This document shows, one piece after another, positions 1-7,741 of a DNA stretch of 64,000 bases. The notes beneath the pieces are model-generated. The model was not told the DNA's origin. It saw only the letters and a list, made by a program, of their open reading frames with translations, and searched no databases. The position numbers and the translations under genes are program-made. Numbering within the stretch: the stretch's first letter is position 1; each line of letters begins with the position of its first letter. The DNA is from CAWELS01 sp964468205 (GTDB lineage: Bacteria; Acidobacteriota; Terriglobia; Bryobacterales; Bryobacteraceae), in assembly GCA_964468205.1 (NCBI GenBank), contig CAYXVG010000041.1, positions 4,044 through 68,043 on the forward strand. The letters run 5' to 3'.

Positions 1-1075
1 CGGCCAAACGCAGACACTCGAGCTGCTGCTGCAGGCCCACGATCGTCGGCTTCACCTCCCGCGCCTTCAACTGCGAGACCGTCCGCTCCACCTCCTCGCT
101 GATGATCAGCTCGGCGTCCCGCGCCTCCTGCATACGCGACCGGACGTTCTCGTCTACCACCTGCTGCAGATCGTCGATGTCGTAGAGGAAAACGTTGTCG
201 AGCTCATTGACCGCCGGGTCGATATTCCGCGGCACGGCAATGTCGATCAGAAAGACAGGCTTGTTCCGCCGCGCCTCCACCACCGCCCGGACATCAGGTT
301 TCGTCAGCAGGTAGTGCGGAGCCGCGCTCGACGTGATGACGATGTCCGCACGCGGCATCGCCTCCTTGAACTGGTCATAGGCGACCACGCTCCCCTGGAA
401 GAGTTCGGCGAGCTGCACCGCCCGGTCGTGCGTCCGGTTCGTCACGAAGATCTCGGTGGCCCCGGCCCGGCGCAGATGACGCGCCGCCAGCTCGGACATC
501 TTCCCCGCCCCGATGATCATCACCGTGCTGTCGTCGAGCTGGCCGAAGATCTGGCGCGCCAACTCCACCGCCACGTAGCTCACCGAGACCGCGCTTTTAC
601 CGATCGCCGTCTCCGTTCGGACGCGCTTCGCCACGCCGAAGGCGCGGGTCAGAATCGTATCGAGGGCGCCGCAGACCGCCCCTTGAGCGCGTGCCACCGC
701 ATACGCCGACTTGAGCTGTCCGAGAATCTGCGGCTCGCCCACCACCATCGAGTCCAGGCTCGCGGCCACCCGGAACAGGTGCCGGATCGCCTCCTCGTCA
801 ACGTAGCGGTAGAGATGGGGTTCGATCCAGCTCCGGTCCACGCCCCGGACACTGGTCAGGTAGTCCTCGATCAGCCGCTCCGCGTCGGCCCCGTCGTCGG
901 CCGTCACCATCACCTCCACCCGATTGCAAGTGCAGAGTATCATGCCCTCGAGCACGCCCTCGCGGCGCCGCAACTCGGCCAGCGCCGGCGGCAGGCTGGC
1001 ATTGTCGAAAGAAAGCCGCTCCCGCACCTCGACGGGTGCCGTCCGGTGGTTGACGCCTGTTACCAGCAGCTTCAT
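1..1075 (-). CDS. hemA: Glutamyl-tRNA reductase, 3' part beyond the window edge
   Basis: This enzyme makes glutamate-1-semialdehyde from Glu-tRNA(Glu), the first committed step of C5 tetrapyrrole synthesis, so it also feeds siroheme for the sulfite reductase encoded further on. The reverse strand reads MKLLVTGVNHRTAPVEVRER at the N-terminus. The catalytic-cysteine motif ILCTCNRVE follows around residue 50, and then a Rossmann stretch IIGAGKMSELAARHL near residue 180. About 358 codons are visible and no stop is reached, so the C-terminal dimerisation region is cut by the window edge. The start ATG (1073-1075) overlaps the stop of the upstream CcsA/HemX-like gene in an ATGA arrangement, which suggests translational coupling. 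Identification rests on the motifs and is firm. Confidence 0.95.
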   Translation of the reverse strand, partial: MKLLVTGVNHRTAPVEVRERLSFDNASLPPALAELRRREGVLEGMILCTCNRVEVMVTADDGADAERLIEDYLTSVRGVDRSWIEPHLYRYVDEEAIRHLFRVAASLDSMVVGEPQILGQLKSAYAVARAQGAVCGALDTILTRAFGVAKRVRTETAIGKSAVSVSYVAVELARQIFGQLDDSTVMIIGAGKMSELAARHLRRAGATEIFVTNRTHDRAVQLAELFQGSVVAYDQFKEAMPRADIVITSSAAPHYLLTKPDVRAVVEARRNKPVFLIDIAVPRNIDPAVNELDNVFLYDIDDLQQVVDENVRSRMQEARDAELIISEEVERTVSQLKAREVKPTIVGLQQQLECLRLA

Positions 1076-1896
1076 TGCACCAGCAGGGGCTTGAGGCCAA
1101 CGTGGGCCGCCCAGGTCAGGGCCGAGCAGCAGACCACCGTAAGCACCAGCACCGCGGCCTTCCGGCCGCGCCAGCCCGCCGATGTCCGCAGGAAAACCAT
1201 CACCAGGTAGAACCCCCAAGTAATAAACGAGAGAGCAATCTTCGGCTCTCCGATCCAGCTCTTTCCTGATTCAATGAATGCCCAGGTGCTGCCCGCAATC
1301 AGCGACAGAGTGATCAGCACGAAGGCGAAGCCCATCGCCTGGGTGATAATGCGGTCAAGCGTCCGCAGCGGCGGTAACTTACCGAAGAGCACACCCGGCA
1401 GGTCCTTACGTTTAAGCTGCCGCTCGCTGATTAGGTAAAACAGCGACGCCACCGCGGCCAGCACCAACGCCGCGTAACCCAGCATCACCAGCAGCACGTG
1501 AACGATCAGCCAGGCGTCCCGCACTCGCGGGTCCGACCACGACGAAACCGGAATCTCCATCGCCCCGATCAGCGCCATCACGAAGACTAGCGGAAACAGG
1601 ACAACCGTAATACCGGTGAACTGGAACTTCTTGTAAACCGCGAGAAACAGCACGGCGATCAGGAAACCGCACACCGACATCGACTCGAAAAAGTTGTCCA
1701 GCGGCAGGTGCCCCAATACCACCGCCAATTCCACCAGCGCCACGAGGTGCAACACCACCCCCACGCAGAAAGCGCCCATGGCCAATTGGAAAATGCGCGA
1801 TTGCTTGTGCAGGACCGTGAGAATGGCATGGACCAACCCCAGCGAGTAGAGGGCCACCGCCACCCGCAACCAGAATATGCTCATTTCCTGCAGCAA
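1072..1896 (-). CDS. Cytochrome c assembly (CcsA/HemX-type) membrane protein
   Basis: A polytopic inner-membrane protein of about 270 residues with eight or so hydrophobic segments. A WAFIESGKSWIGEPK stretch lies before the last two segments, which resembles the WxxxxWG...W heme-handling region of CcsA/CcmC-type proteins only loosely. HemX, the companion of hemA in many bacteria, belongs to the same family, and the 4-base overlap with hemA supports that role. The likely function is in heme or cytochrome c maturation, or in control of HemA level; the sequence does not separate these. The start is unsure: a TTG at 1896 and an ATG at 1884 (MSIFWLRV) are both possible, and neither has a well-spaced ribosome site. 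Confidence 0.8.
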   Translation of the reverse strand: MLQEMSIFWLRVAVALYSLGLVHAILTVLHKQSRIFQLAMGAFCVGVVLHLVALVELAVVLGHLPLDNFFESMSVCGFLIAVLFLAVYKKFQFTGITVVLFPLVFVMALIGAMEIPVSSWSDPRVRDAWLIVHVLLVMLGYAALVLAAVASLFYLISERQLKRKDLPGVLFGKLPPLRTLDRIITQAMGFAFVLITLSLIAGSTWAFIESGKSWIGEPKIALSFITWGFYLVMVFLRTSAGWRGRKAAVLVLTVVCCSALTWAAHVGLKPLLVQ

Positions 1897-1967
1897 TTGT
1901 TTCGGCCTATTCCCCCTCCAGTATAACGTGGGGTTGACGGGCCGCCGCTCAGGTTACCATCAGAACA

Positions 1968-2483
1968 GTGGACGATCCCCGAAACAGGCCGCCAGCGGAC
2001 CGGCCCCTGCTCGTCGAAATCGGCGCCAAGCTGATCGCCTACCTCCGCGGACAGGGAATCATCGTGCTGGTGATGACCCTCCTCTACGCGCTCGGCTTCT
2101 GGTTGATCGAGCTTCCGTGGTGGCCGCTCGCCGCGGTGATCTGCGGCGCGCTGAATCTCGCCCCCATGGTCGGCTGGGTCCTCGGCGCCATCGTCCCCGT
2201 CGGATTCATGCTCGCCGGAGGCGGCGGGCTGAAGCAGGTGCTGCTCGTTCTGGGCGTCTTCGTCCTCGTCCAGGCTATCGAGAGCTTTCTGCTGAGCCCG
2301 TTGATCCTCGGTAAGGAGCTCAGTCTCAGCCCGCTGCTGGTCTTCCTCTCGATGATCGCCGGCGGCGTTCTATTCGGTTTCATCGGTATGCTCCTCGCCC
2401 CTCCCCTAGTGGCGATCGGACTCCTCATCTACCGCACCACCCAGCGACCACGTTCCCGCAACACCCCGCCCCCACACCCTTGA
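1968..2483 (+). CDS. AI-2E/PerM family transporter, N-terminally truncated
   Basis: The 171 codons match the C-terminal half of the AI-2E transporter (PerM/YdiK) family. They hold an YLRGQG start of the half, LNLAPMVGW after the second segment, and the terminal GGVLFGFIGMLLAPPLVA signature. Full family members have about 340-370 residues and eight membrane segments; only four or five are present here. The GTG start at 1968 lies just 71 bases from the divergent CcsA-type gene, so there is no room for the missing half. It is either a 5'-deleted remnant or a short derivative. No frameshift is visible inside it. A GC-rich repeat patch follows directly. Confidence 0.7.
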   Translation: MDDPRNRPPADRPLLVEIGAKLIAYLRGQGIIVLVMTLLYALGFWLIELPWWPLAAVICGALNLAPMVGWVLGAIVPVGFMLAGGGGLKQVLLVLGVFVLVQAIESFLLSPLILGKELSLSPLLVFLSMIAGGVLFGFIGMLLAPPLVAIGLLIYRTTQRPRSRNTPPPHP

Positions 2484-2501
2484 GCGCACCGCGCCCACTC
2501 C

Positions 2502-2735
2502 GGCGCACTCGGGCAACCGCCCGCTCCCCCGCGCGCGAACCACCGCTGGCCACCCCCGCGCGTAACCCGCCGCCACACCTCTCGTGCCCCACCTCGGCGC
2601 ACTCGGGCAACCGCCCGCCCCCCGCGCGTAACCCGCCGCCACACCTCCCGTGCTCCCTCGGCGCACTCGGGCAATCGCCCGCCCCCCGCGCGCGAACCAC
2701 CGCTGGCCACCCCTCCCGCATCACTCAGCCATCAC
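2502..2735. repeat. GC-rich imperfect direct repeats
   Basis: The 19-base unit GGCGCACTCGGGCAACCGC starts at 2502, 2596 and (one change) 2660. Two further modules alternate between the copies: one beginning CGCGCGTAACCCGCC (two copies) and one containing GCGAACCACCGCTGGCC (two copies, near 2532 and 2692). The array fills most of the 2484-2790 gap between the truncated transporter and the SDR gene. Open frames through it are low-complexity Arg/Ala/Pro translations, and I see no gene in it. Confidence 0.8.
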
Positions 2736-2790
2736 CTGCTCCCCATGCGATTCAGCGCCGTCGCACATTTCCTGGCGTTACCATCGGTGT

Positions 2791-3513
2791 ATGGACAAAT
2801 TCTTGGCAGGGAAAAATGCAATTGTCACGGGCGGGTCGCGGGGCATCGGGAAAGCGATCGCCGCAGCGATCCTGGACGCCGGAGGGAATGTGGTGATTTG
2901 CGGTCAATCCCGCAAGCACCTCGACGAGGCGTTGAAGGATCTCGGCCCCAGCGGCGTCGGGAAGCTCTCCGGCACAATCGCCGATGTCCGCAGCGAGCAG
3001 GATGTCTCCGCTCTGTTCGCCTTCGCCGACGAGCAGATCGGCGGGCTCGACATCCTCGTTAACAACGCCGGCATCGGCATCTTCAAGCCGGTGGGAGAGC
3101 TGAGCGTGGAGGAGTTCCGGCGGGTGGTGGATACAAATCTGACCGGCGTATTCCAGTGCTGCAAACAGGCCTTGCCGCGCTTCGCGCAGCGGGGCGGAGG
3201 GTTCGTGGTCAATATCAGCAGCCTGGCCGGGAAGAATCCGTTTGCAAGCGGCTCGGCCTATAACGCCTCGAAGTTTGGCCTCAACGGCTTCTCCGAGGCT
3301 ATGATGATGGACCACCGCTACGACAAGGTGCGGGTGAGCTACATCATGCCCGGGAGCGTGGACACCGAATTTCGCCCCAAGGCGCCGGGCCAGCAGATCG
3401 ACTGGAAGATCGCCGCCTCCGACGTAGCCGACATCGTGCTGTTCGTGCTGCGGATGCCGCCGCGGACGCTCGTTGGCCGCGTCGAGGTCCGGCCCTCGCA
3501 GCCGAAGAAGTAG
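2791..3513 (+). CDS. Short-chain dehydrogenase/reductase (SDR), classical type
   Basis: A 240-residue classical SDR, probably a cytosolic NAD(P)H-dependent oxidoreductase of the FabG/sepiapterin-reductase type. Visible motifs are TGGSRGIG (residues 13-20, dinucleotide binding), NNAG (91-94), a serine in NISSLAG, and catalytic Tyr157-x3-Lys161 in AYNASKFG. The ATG at 2791 begins the fold at once (MDKFLAGKNAIVTGG); an in-frame extension upstream runs into the repeat patch and is unlikely to be translated. No strong ribosome site precedes it. The substrate cannot be told from sequence. An AAA+ ATPase gene follows after about 38 bases. Confidence 0.9.
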   Translation: MDKFLAGKNAIVTGGSRGIGKAIAAAILDAGGNVVICGQSRKHLDEALKDLGPSGVGKLSGTIADVRSEQDVSALFAFADEQIGGLDILVNNAGIGIFKPVGELSVEEFRRVVDTNLTGVFQCCKQALPRFAQRGGGFVVNISSLAGKNPFASGSAYNASKFGLNGFSEAMMMDHRYDKVRVSYIMPGSVDTEFRPKAPGQQIDWKIAASDVADIVLFVLRMPPRTLVGRVEVRPSQPKK

Positions 3514-3551
3514 GTTGGCAGTCCAGATGCAGGTTGGTGAGCGGAGTCGCC

Positions 3552-4724
3552 ATGATGCTCCGGTTGCCAAAGCCCCTCGATCCAACACAGACCGGCTCGG
3601 AAGCCGCCGCGCTCGAGAGTAGCCTGACGAAGCTAATCGTCGGCCAGAATGAAGCCGTCCAGGAGATCGTCAGTATTTACCAGATGTACCTCACAGGGTT
3701 GCACCCGCCCGGCAGGCCGATTGGGAACTTCCTGTTTCTCGGCCCCACGGGAACCGGCAAGACCCGGATTGTTGAGACCACGGCCGAGAGTCTTGTCGGC
3801 GATGCCCGGGCGGTGATCAAGATCGACTGCGGCGAGTTCCAGCATAGCCATGAAATTGCAAAGCTTGTCGGTTCGCCGCCAGGCTATCTCGGCCACCGGG
3901 AGACACACCCGCTGCTCAGCCAGGAGATGCTTGACCAGCATCACACCGAGTCCGTGCGGGTCAGCTTCGTGCTGTTCGACGAAATCGAGAAGGCCAGCGA
4001 TGCCCTGTGGAACCTGCTACTCGGAATTCTCGACAAGGCGACCCTGACGCTCGGCGACAATCGCCGTGTCGACTTCTCGCGGGCAATGGTTTTCATGACC
4101 AGCAACCTGGGAGCCTCCGATATGAGTTCCATAATGAATCCCAATGTGGGATTCGGGGTTCATTCTGCAACCGGCCAACCACGGCTCGACGAGAAACTGA
4201 ACGGAAAAATCTCCCGCGCGGGTGTTGCGGCCGCCCGCAGGAAGTTCACGCCAGAGTTCGTGAACCGGATCGACAAGACGGTGGTCTTCAAGCCTCTGGG
4301 GGAGGAAGAACTGCGCCAGATACTCAAAATCGAGCTCGGCTTCGTGCAGGAACGAATTCTCAGCGGGCCCGACCCGGAGAGGTACTTCGTGCTCGAGGTC
4401 ACTCCACCGGCGCAAGACCATCTGCTGGCAATGGGAACCGACGTCAAATACGGCGCCCGGCATCTTAAGCGGGCTATCGAACGCCTCTTGGTACAGCCGA
4501 TGTCGAACCTCCTGGCCAGCCGCCAGATACGGGGCGGCGATCTCGTCAGCGTCGGCCACGACCAGGAGGCCGATACTCTGACGTTCTCGCGCGCCCGCGA
4601 GCGTCTCGAGATTTCCGAGATGGCGCACTTGCTGGACACCCGCTCGCTCCAGGCGCTGGCCGCGGCCGCCTCGGCTCCGGCGGAGCGCCGCCAGGAAGTA
4701 GCCACCCGCGGAAAGAGCCGCTGA
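3552..4724 (+). CDS. Stand-alone ClpB/ClpA D2-like AAA+ ATPase
   Basis: A 390-residue protein made of one Clp/HSP100-type AAA+ module. Walker A is GPTGTGKT (64-71), Walker B VLFDEIEKA (about 140-148), sensor 1 MTSNLGA (182-188), arginine finger FVNRID (Arg239) and sensor 2 GARHLKRAIE (Arg303). The C-terminal D2 small domain is present. It lacks the Clp N-domain, the D1 ring and the coiled-coil M-domain, and I see no IGF/L-type ClpP loop. The start is taken at 3552 or 3555 because GGAG at 3543-3546 sits 5-8 bases before these ATGs. It may be an unfoldase for a special partner; the partner is unknown. The last ~30 residues are Ala/Arg-rich and look disordered. Confidence 0.8.
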   Translation: MMLRLPKPLDPTQTGSEAAALESSLTKLIVGQNEAVQEIVSIYQMYLTGLHPPGRPIGNFLFLGPTGTGKTRIVETTAESLVGDARAVIKIDCGEFQHSHEIAKLVGSPPGYLGHRETHPLLSQEMLDQHHTESVRVSFVLFDEIEKASDALWNLLLGILDKATLTLGDNRRVDFSRAMVFMTSNLGASDMSSIMNPNVGFGVHSATGQPRLDEKLNGKISRAGVAAARRKFTPEFVNRIDKTVVFKPLGEEELRQILKIELGFVQERILSGPDPERYFVLEVTPPAQDHLLAMGTDVKYGARHLKRAIERLLVQPMSNLLASRQIRGGDLVSVGHDQEADTLTFSRARERLEISEMAHLLDTRSLQALAAAASAPAERRQEVATRGKSR

Positions 4725-4754
4725 TTGAATCAAGGTCTGGAGCTTTTCCCACGC

Positions 4755-4783
4755 TTGCATAATGTGGCTATTGTCGATATACT
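4755..4783 (+). promoter_or_regulatory. Sigma-70-type promoter of the sulfite reductase gene
   Basis: TTGCAT (4755-4760) and TATACT (4778-4783) are separated by exactly 17 bases, close to the housekeeping consensus. The -10 box overlaps the left arm of the inverted repeat at 4780-4806, so a bound repressor would block it. The transcript would start near 4790, giving a leader of about 40 bases before the ATG at 4832. Confidence 0.7.
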
Positions 4784-4806
4784 TTAGGGTGTTATAGCCT
4801 AAAGTA
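4780..4806. promoter_or_regulatory. Operator-like perfect inverted repeat before the sulfite reductase
   Basis: TACTTTAGG (4780-4788) and CCTAAAGTA (4798-4806) are perfect reverse complements around a 9-base spacer. There is no T-run after it and it precedes a gene, so it is not a terminator. Its position across the -10 box and start site suggests repression, plausibly by a sulfur-, nitrogen- or Fe-S-responsive regulator. The regulator gene is not in this window. Confidence 0.65.
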
Positions 4807-4831
4807 GAGAAGCTGGGCAGAGGGACGGACC

Positions 4832-7099
4832 ATGAAAGCCACCAACGCAGTTTGGAAGGGGATGCTCGCCGGGCGCATACCGGCCGATCTCGGCAAGGAA
4901 ATCGACGTCTTTGAAAACGAGATCGCAACGCGACGGCAGGGGAAAATCGACGAGCGCGTTTTTGCCGAGACGCGCCTTCGCCGGGGCGTCTACGGCCAGC
5001 GGTACGACAACGGCCAGCGGCACGACGGGGTGCAGACGCGCCGGCTCAACTACCCGGGTGACAATCCGACCAAAGGTCCGACGACAGTATGGGATGCTCC
5101 CGGCATGCAGCGGATCAAGATTCCGTTTGGCGGGATCAATGCCGAGCAACTCGAGGTGATGGCGGACCTGGCCGAGGAATACTCCGACGGTATCGCTCAC
5201 ATCACCACGCGGCAGGACTTCCAACTTCACTTTATTCACATCGACGATACGCCGGCTTTGATGCGGCGTCTGGCGGCAGTGGGTATCACAACGCGGGAAG
5301 CGTGCGGAAACACAATTCGGAATGTCACGGCGTGCCCGCTGGCCGGGGTCTGCCGGGACCAGGTCTTCGACGTCACGCCGTACGCCAAAGCCGTCGCCTA
5401 CTACCTGCTAGGTCACCCGGAATGCCAGGACTTTGGCCGCAAGTTCAAAATCGCGTTTTCCGGCTGCAAGACCAACCCTTGCGCCCTGGTCCGCATGCAT
5501 GATCTGGGCGTGATCGCGGCGAAGCGCGAAGTGGATGGAAAGACCGTGCGCGGCTTTGAGGTCTATGTCGGCGGGGGACTGGGCACGGTGCCGTTTCAGG
5601 CGAAGCTCTATGCGGAGTTCCTGCCGGTGGAGGATCTGTTGCCGCTGGCGATCGCCATCGCGCGGGTCTATACGAAATATGGCGAGAAGCGGAACCGGAA
5701 CACGGCACGGATAAAGTTCCTGGTGAAGAAGCTCGGTTTCGACGAGTTCCGGCGCCGCGTGGAAGAGGAACGCGCCGCCCTACCGGAGGACCCGCGTTGG
5801 ACCGAGGCGCTCGCGCCAATTCCCGACTACGAGGAGCGCCCGAGCAAGCCCGGCGAATTGCTGCAGATTGGACCAGCGGCTCCCGAGGGATTTACGCAGT
5901 GGCGTGATGCCAACGTCTACCGCCAGCGCCAGGACGGCTACGCGACCGTGACCATCGCGCTCCCGCTCGGAGATATCACTGCGACGCAACTCCGCCGGCT
6001 GGCCGATATTGCCAGGAAATACACCAACGAGTCGATTCGCACGACGGTGGAACAGAATCTCGTGCTGCGGTGGGTGAGCGAAGCCGACCTGCCGGCCGTC
6101 TACGAGGAACTCAAGCCGGCGAAACTGGCCGATCCGACGGCTGGAACGCTCGTTGACGTGACAGCGTGCCCCGGCACTGATACCTGCAAACTCGGTATCG
6201 CCTCATCGCGGGGGCTCGCCGCGGAACTGCGATCGCGGCTGCTCGAGCGCGGCATGGAGATGGACGATGTGATCCGTGGCCTACGGGTGAAGATCAGCGG
6301 TTGCTTCAATTCCTGCGGCCAGCACCATGTGGCCGATATCGGCTTCTACGGGGTCAAGAGGAACAAGGCCGGCTACGAGGTTCCACACTTCCAGGTGCTG
6401 TTGGGCGGCCAGTGGTCGGAAAACGGCGGAGCTTATGGCCTCGCGATCGGCGCCGTGCCATCGAAACGCATCCCCCAAACGTTGGACCGGATCACGGGGC
6501 GCTACCTGACGAATCGCGAGAACGGCGAAGGCTTTCAGCAGTTCATCAAACGCATCGGCAAGGCCGAGTGCATGAAGATGATCCAGGACCTGATGGAGGT
6601 CCCGTCCCACGAAGCCGATCCAAGCTTCTACACGGACTGGGCCGACGCCCGGGAGTTCACGGTTGGCGACCTCGGCATCGGCGAGTGCGCGGGAGAGGTA
6701 GTCTCGCCGGTGGAGTTTCAGCTTGCTGCCTGCGAACGCAAGGCCTTTGAAGCACAGTTGCACCTGGAAAAAGGCGATGCGGATACGGCGGCCCGGGTAG
6801 CCTACGACTCGATGATGAACGGCGCCCAAGCGCTGCTCACCCACCGCACCGGATCCGCGCCGCATCAGCCAGACGACGTCCTAGCGGCCTTCCGGTCACA
6901 CTTCTACGACACGAAGCTGTTCTTCGATCCATTCGCGCAGGGCAAGTTCGCGCAATACTACTTCGTCGCTCATGAACGCAACGGCGGCCCTTACGACGAA
7001 GAGACCGCCCGGCAGCAGATCGAGGAGGCTCAGCTCTTCATCGAAGCGGCTCACTCCTGCTATGGCCGCATACTGGAAGAGCAAACGCCGGTCGTCTAG
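4832..7099 (+). CDS. Siroheme [4Fe-4S] sulfite/nitrite reductase with C-terminal helical (HEPN-like) extension
   Basis: A 755-residue member of the ferredoxin-type nitrite/sulfite reductase family, which reduces sulfite to sulfide or nitrite to ammonia with six electrons. Two pseudo-symmetric ferrodoxin-like/siroheme halves are seen. The canonical cluster cysteines are C446, C452 (TACPGTDTC), C491 and C495 (SGCFNSCGQH), spaced exactly as in SiRHP. The first half carries a second set: C168, C174 (TACPLAGVC), C212 and C217 (SGCKTNPC). From about residue 625 an all-helical stretch (HEPN-like, with ERKAFEAQLHLEKGDADTAA) extends the enzyme to 755, beyond the usual 550-600. A promoter and operator precede it, and a 186-residue partner gene follows after 16 bases. 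Sulfite against nitrite preference cannot be decided, though the sulfatase-rich context favours sulfur. Confidence 0.9.
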   Translation: MKATNAVWKGMLAGRIPADLGKEIDVFENEIATRRQGKIDERVFAETRLRRGVYGQRYDNGQRHDGVQTRRLNYPGDNPTKGPTTVWDAPGMQRIKIPFGGINAEQLEVMADLAEEYSDGIAHITTRQDFQLHFIHIDDTPALMRRLAAVGITTREACGNTIRNVTACPLAGVCRDQVFDVTPYAKAVAYYLLGHPECQDFGRKFKIAFSGCKTNPCALVRMHDLGVIAAKREVDGKTVRGFEVYVGGGLGTVPFQAKLYAEFLPVEDLLPLAIAIARVYTKYGEKRNRNTARIKFLVKKLGFDEFRRRVEEERAALPEDPRWTEALAPIPDYEERPSKPGELLQIGPAAPEGFTQWRDANVYRQRQDGYATVTIALPLGDITATQLRRLADIARKYTNESIRTTVEQNLVLRWVSEADLPAVYEELKPAKLADPTAGTLVDVTACPGTDTCKLGIASSRGLAAELRSRLLERGMEMDDVIRGLRVKISGCFNSCGQHHVADIGFYGVKRNKAGYEVPHFQVLLGGQWSENGGAYGLAIGAVPSKRIPQTLDRITGRYLTNRENGEGFQQFIKRIGKAECMKMIQDLMEVPSHEADPSFYTDWADAREFTVGDLGIGECAGEVVSPVEFQLAACERKAFEAQLHLEKGDADTAARVAYDSMMNGAQALLTHRTGSAPHQPDDVLAAFRSHFYDTKLFFDPFAQGKFAQYYFVAHERNGGPYDEETARQQIEEAQLFIEAAHSCYGRILEEQTPVV

Positions 7100-7115
7100 C
7101 TTCAGGAAGAGAATC

Positions 7116-7676
7116 ATGGAACTGCAGCACATTAACATCAAGATCTTCGCCGCCAACAGCGCCGGCATCGATACCGGCAATGCGATTCCGATATTTCACC
7201 GCTGGATTCAGAAGCAGGCCACGGCCGATCTGCTGATTGATGTGGCGGACTACCGGCACGTTCCCGACGGCCCCGGTGTAGTGCTGGTGGCGCACGAAGC
7301 GCACTACGCCCTGGACTGGACGCACGGCCGTCCCGGACTCCTATACAACCGCCGGACGCCGATCGAAGGATCAAATGTGGAGAAACTCCGGCAGGCCTAC
7401 GACGCCGCCCTGGCCGCGTGCCGACGGCTGCAGGACGAGCCGGAATTCGCCGGCAAGCTGAGCTTCAGTCCCACCGAGATGGAAGTGATCATCAATGACC
7501 GCGCAGCGGTGCCAAACACACCCGAGAGCTTCGCTGCGCTGCGCCCGGCGATCGAGTGTTTCTGCACCGATCTGTTCGGAGAAGGGTCATTCGAGCTCAA
7601 GCATGTTGGGGAGCCACGCGAGCGGCTGCGGGTGTCGGTGCAGCCGGCGGCGGGGGATTCGGCGTTCTCGGCCTAG
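7116..7676 (+). CDS. Conserved hypothetical partner of the sulfite/nitrite reductase
   Basis: A 186-residue soluble protein beginning MELQHINIKIFAANS. I recall relatives next to the same type of reductase in other bacteria, but no function is known to me. It holds a conserved-looking core with FHRWIQ, LLIDVADYRHVPDGPGVVLV, GRPGLLYNRR and a later EVIINDR segment, and no signal peptide, membrane segment or cysteine cluster (single cysteines only). The ATG at 7116 has a good ribosome site, AGGAAGAG, at 7104-7111. It sits 16 bases behind the reductase and so shares its transcript. A role in assembly, electron supply or regulation of the reductase is inference from position alone. Confidence 0.75.
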   Translation: MELQHINIKIFAANSAGIDTGNAIPIFHRWIQKQATADLLIDVADYRHVPDGPGVVLVAHEAHYALDWTHGRPGLLYNRRTPIEGSNVEKLRQAYDAALAACRRLQDEPEFAGKLSFSPTEMEVIINDRAAVPNTPESFAALRPAIECFCTDLFGEGSFELKHVGEPRERLRVSVQPAAGDSAFSA

Positions 7677-7741
7677 CGGACAGTTGGCCTCAACACGAAG
7701 ATTCTGCCTCACAGCCGCGACACGTTTGTAATAATCTAGCT

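Noticed and set aside
2484..2790. Open frames through the GC-rich repeat patch on both strands
   Set aside because: They exist only because the repeat lacks stop codons; the translations are repetitive Arg/Ala/Gly/Pro with no homology.
2752..3588. A 278-codon reverse frame opposite the first SDR
   Set aside because: The forward strand has intact SDR motifs; the reverse frame shows none.
4780..4806. Inverted repeat before the sulfite reductase considered as the terminator of the upstream ATPase gene
   Set aside because: There is no T-run, the stem is interrupted by a 9-base spacer, and it overlaps a good -10 box.
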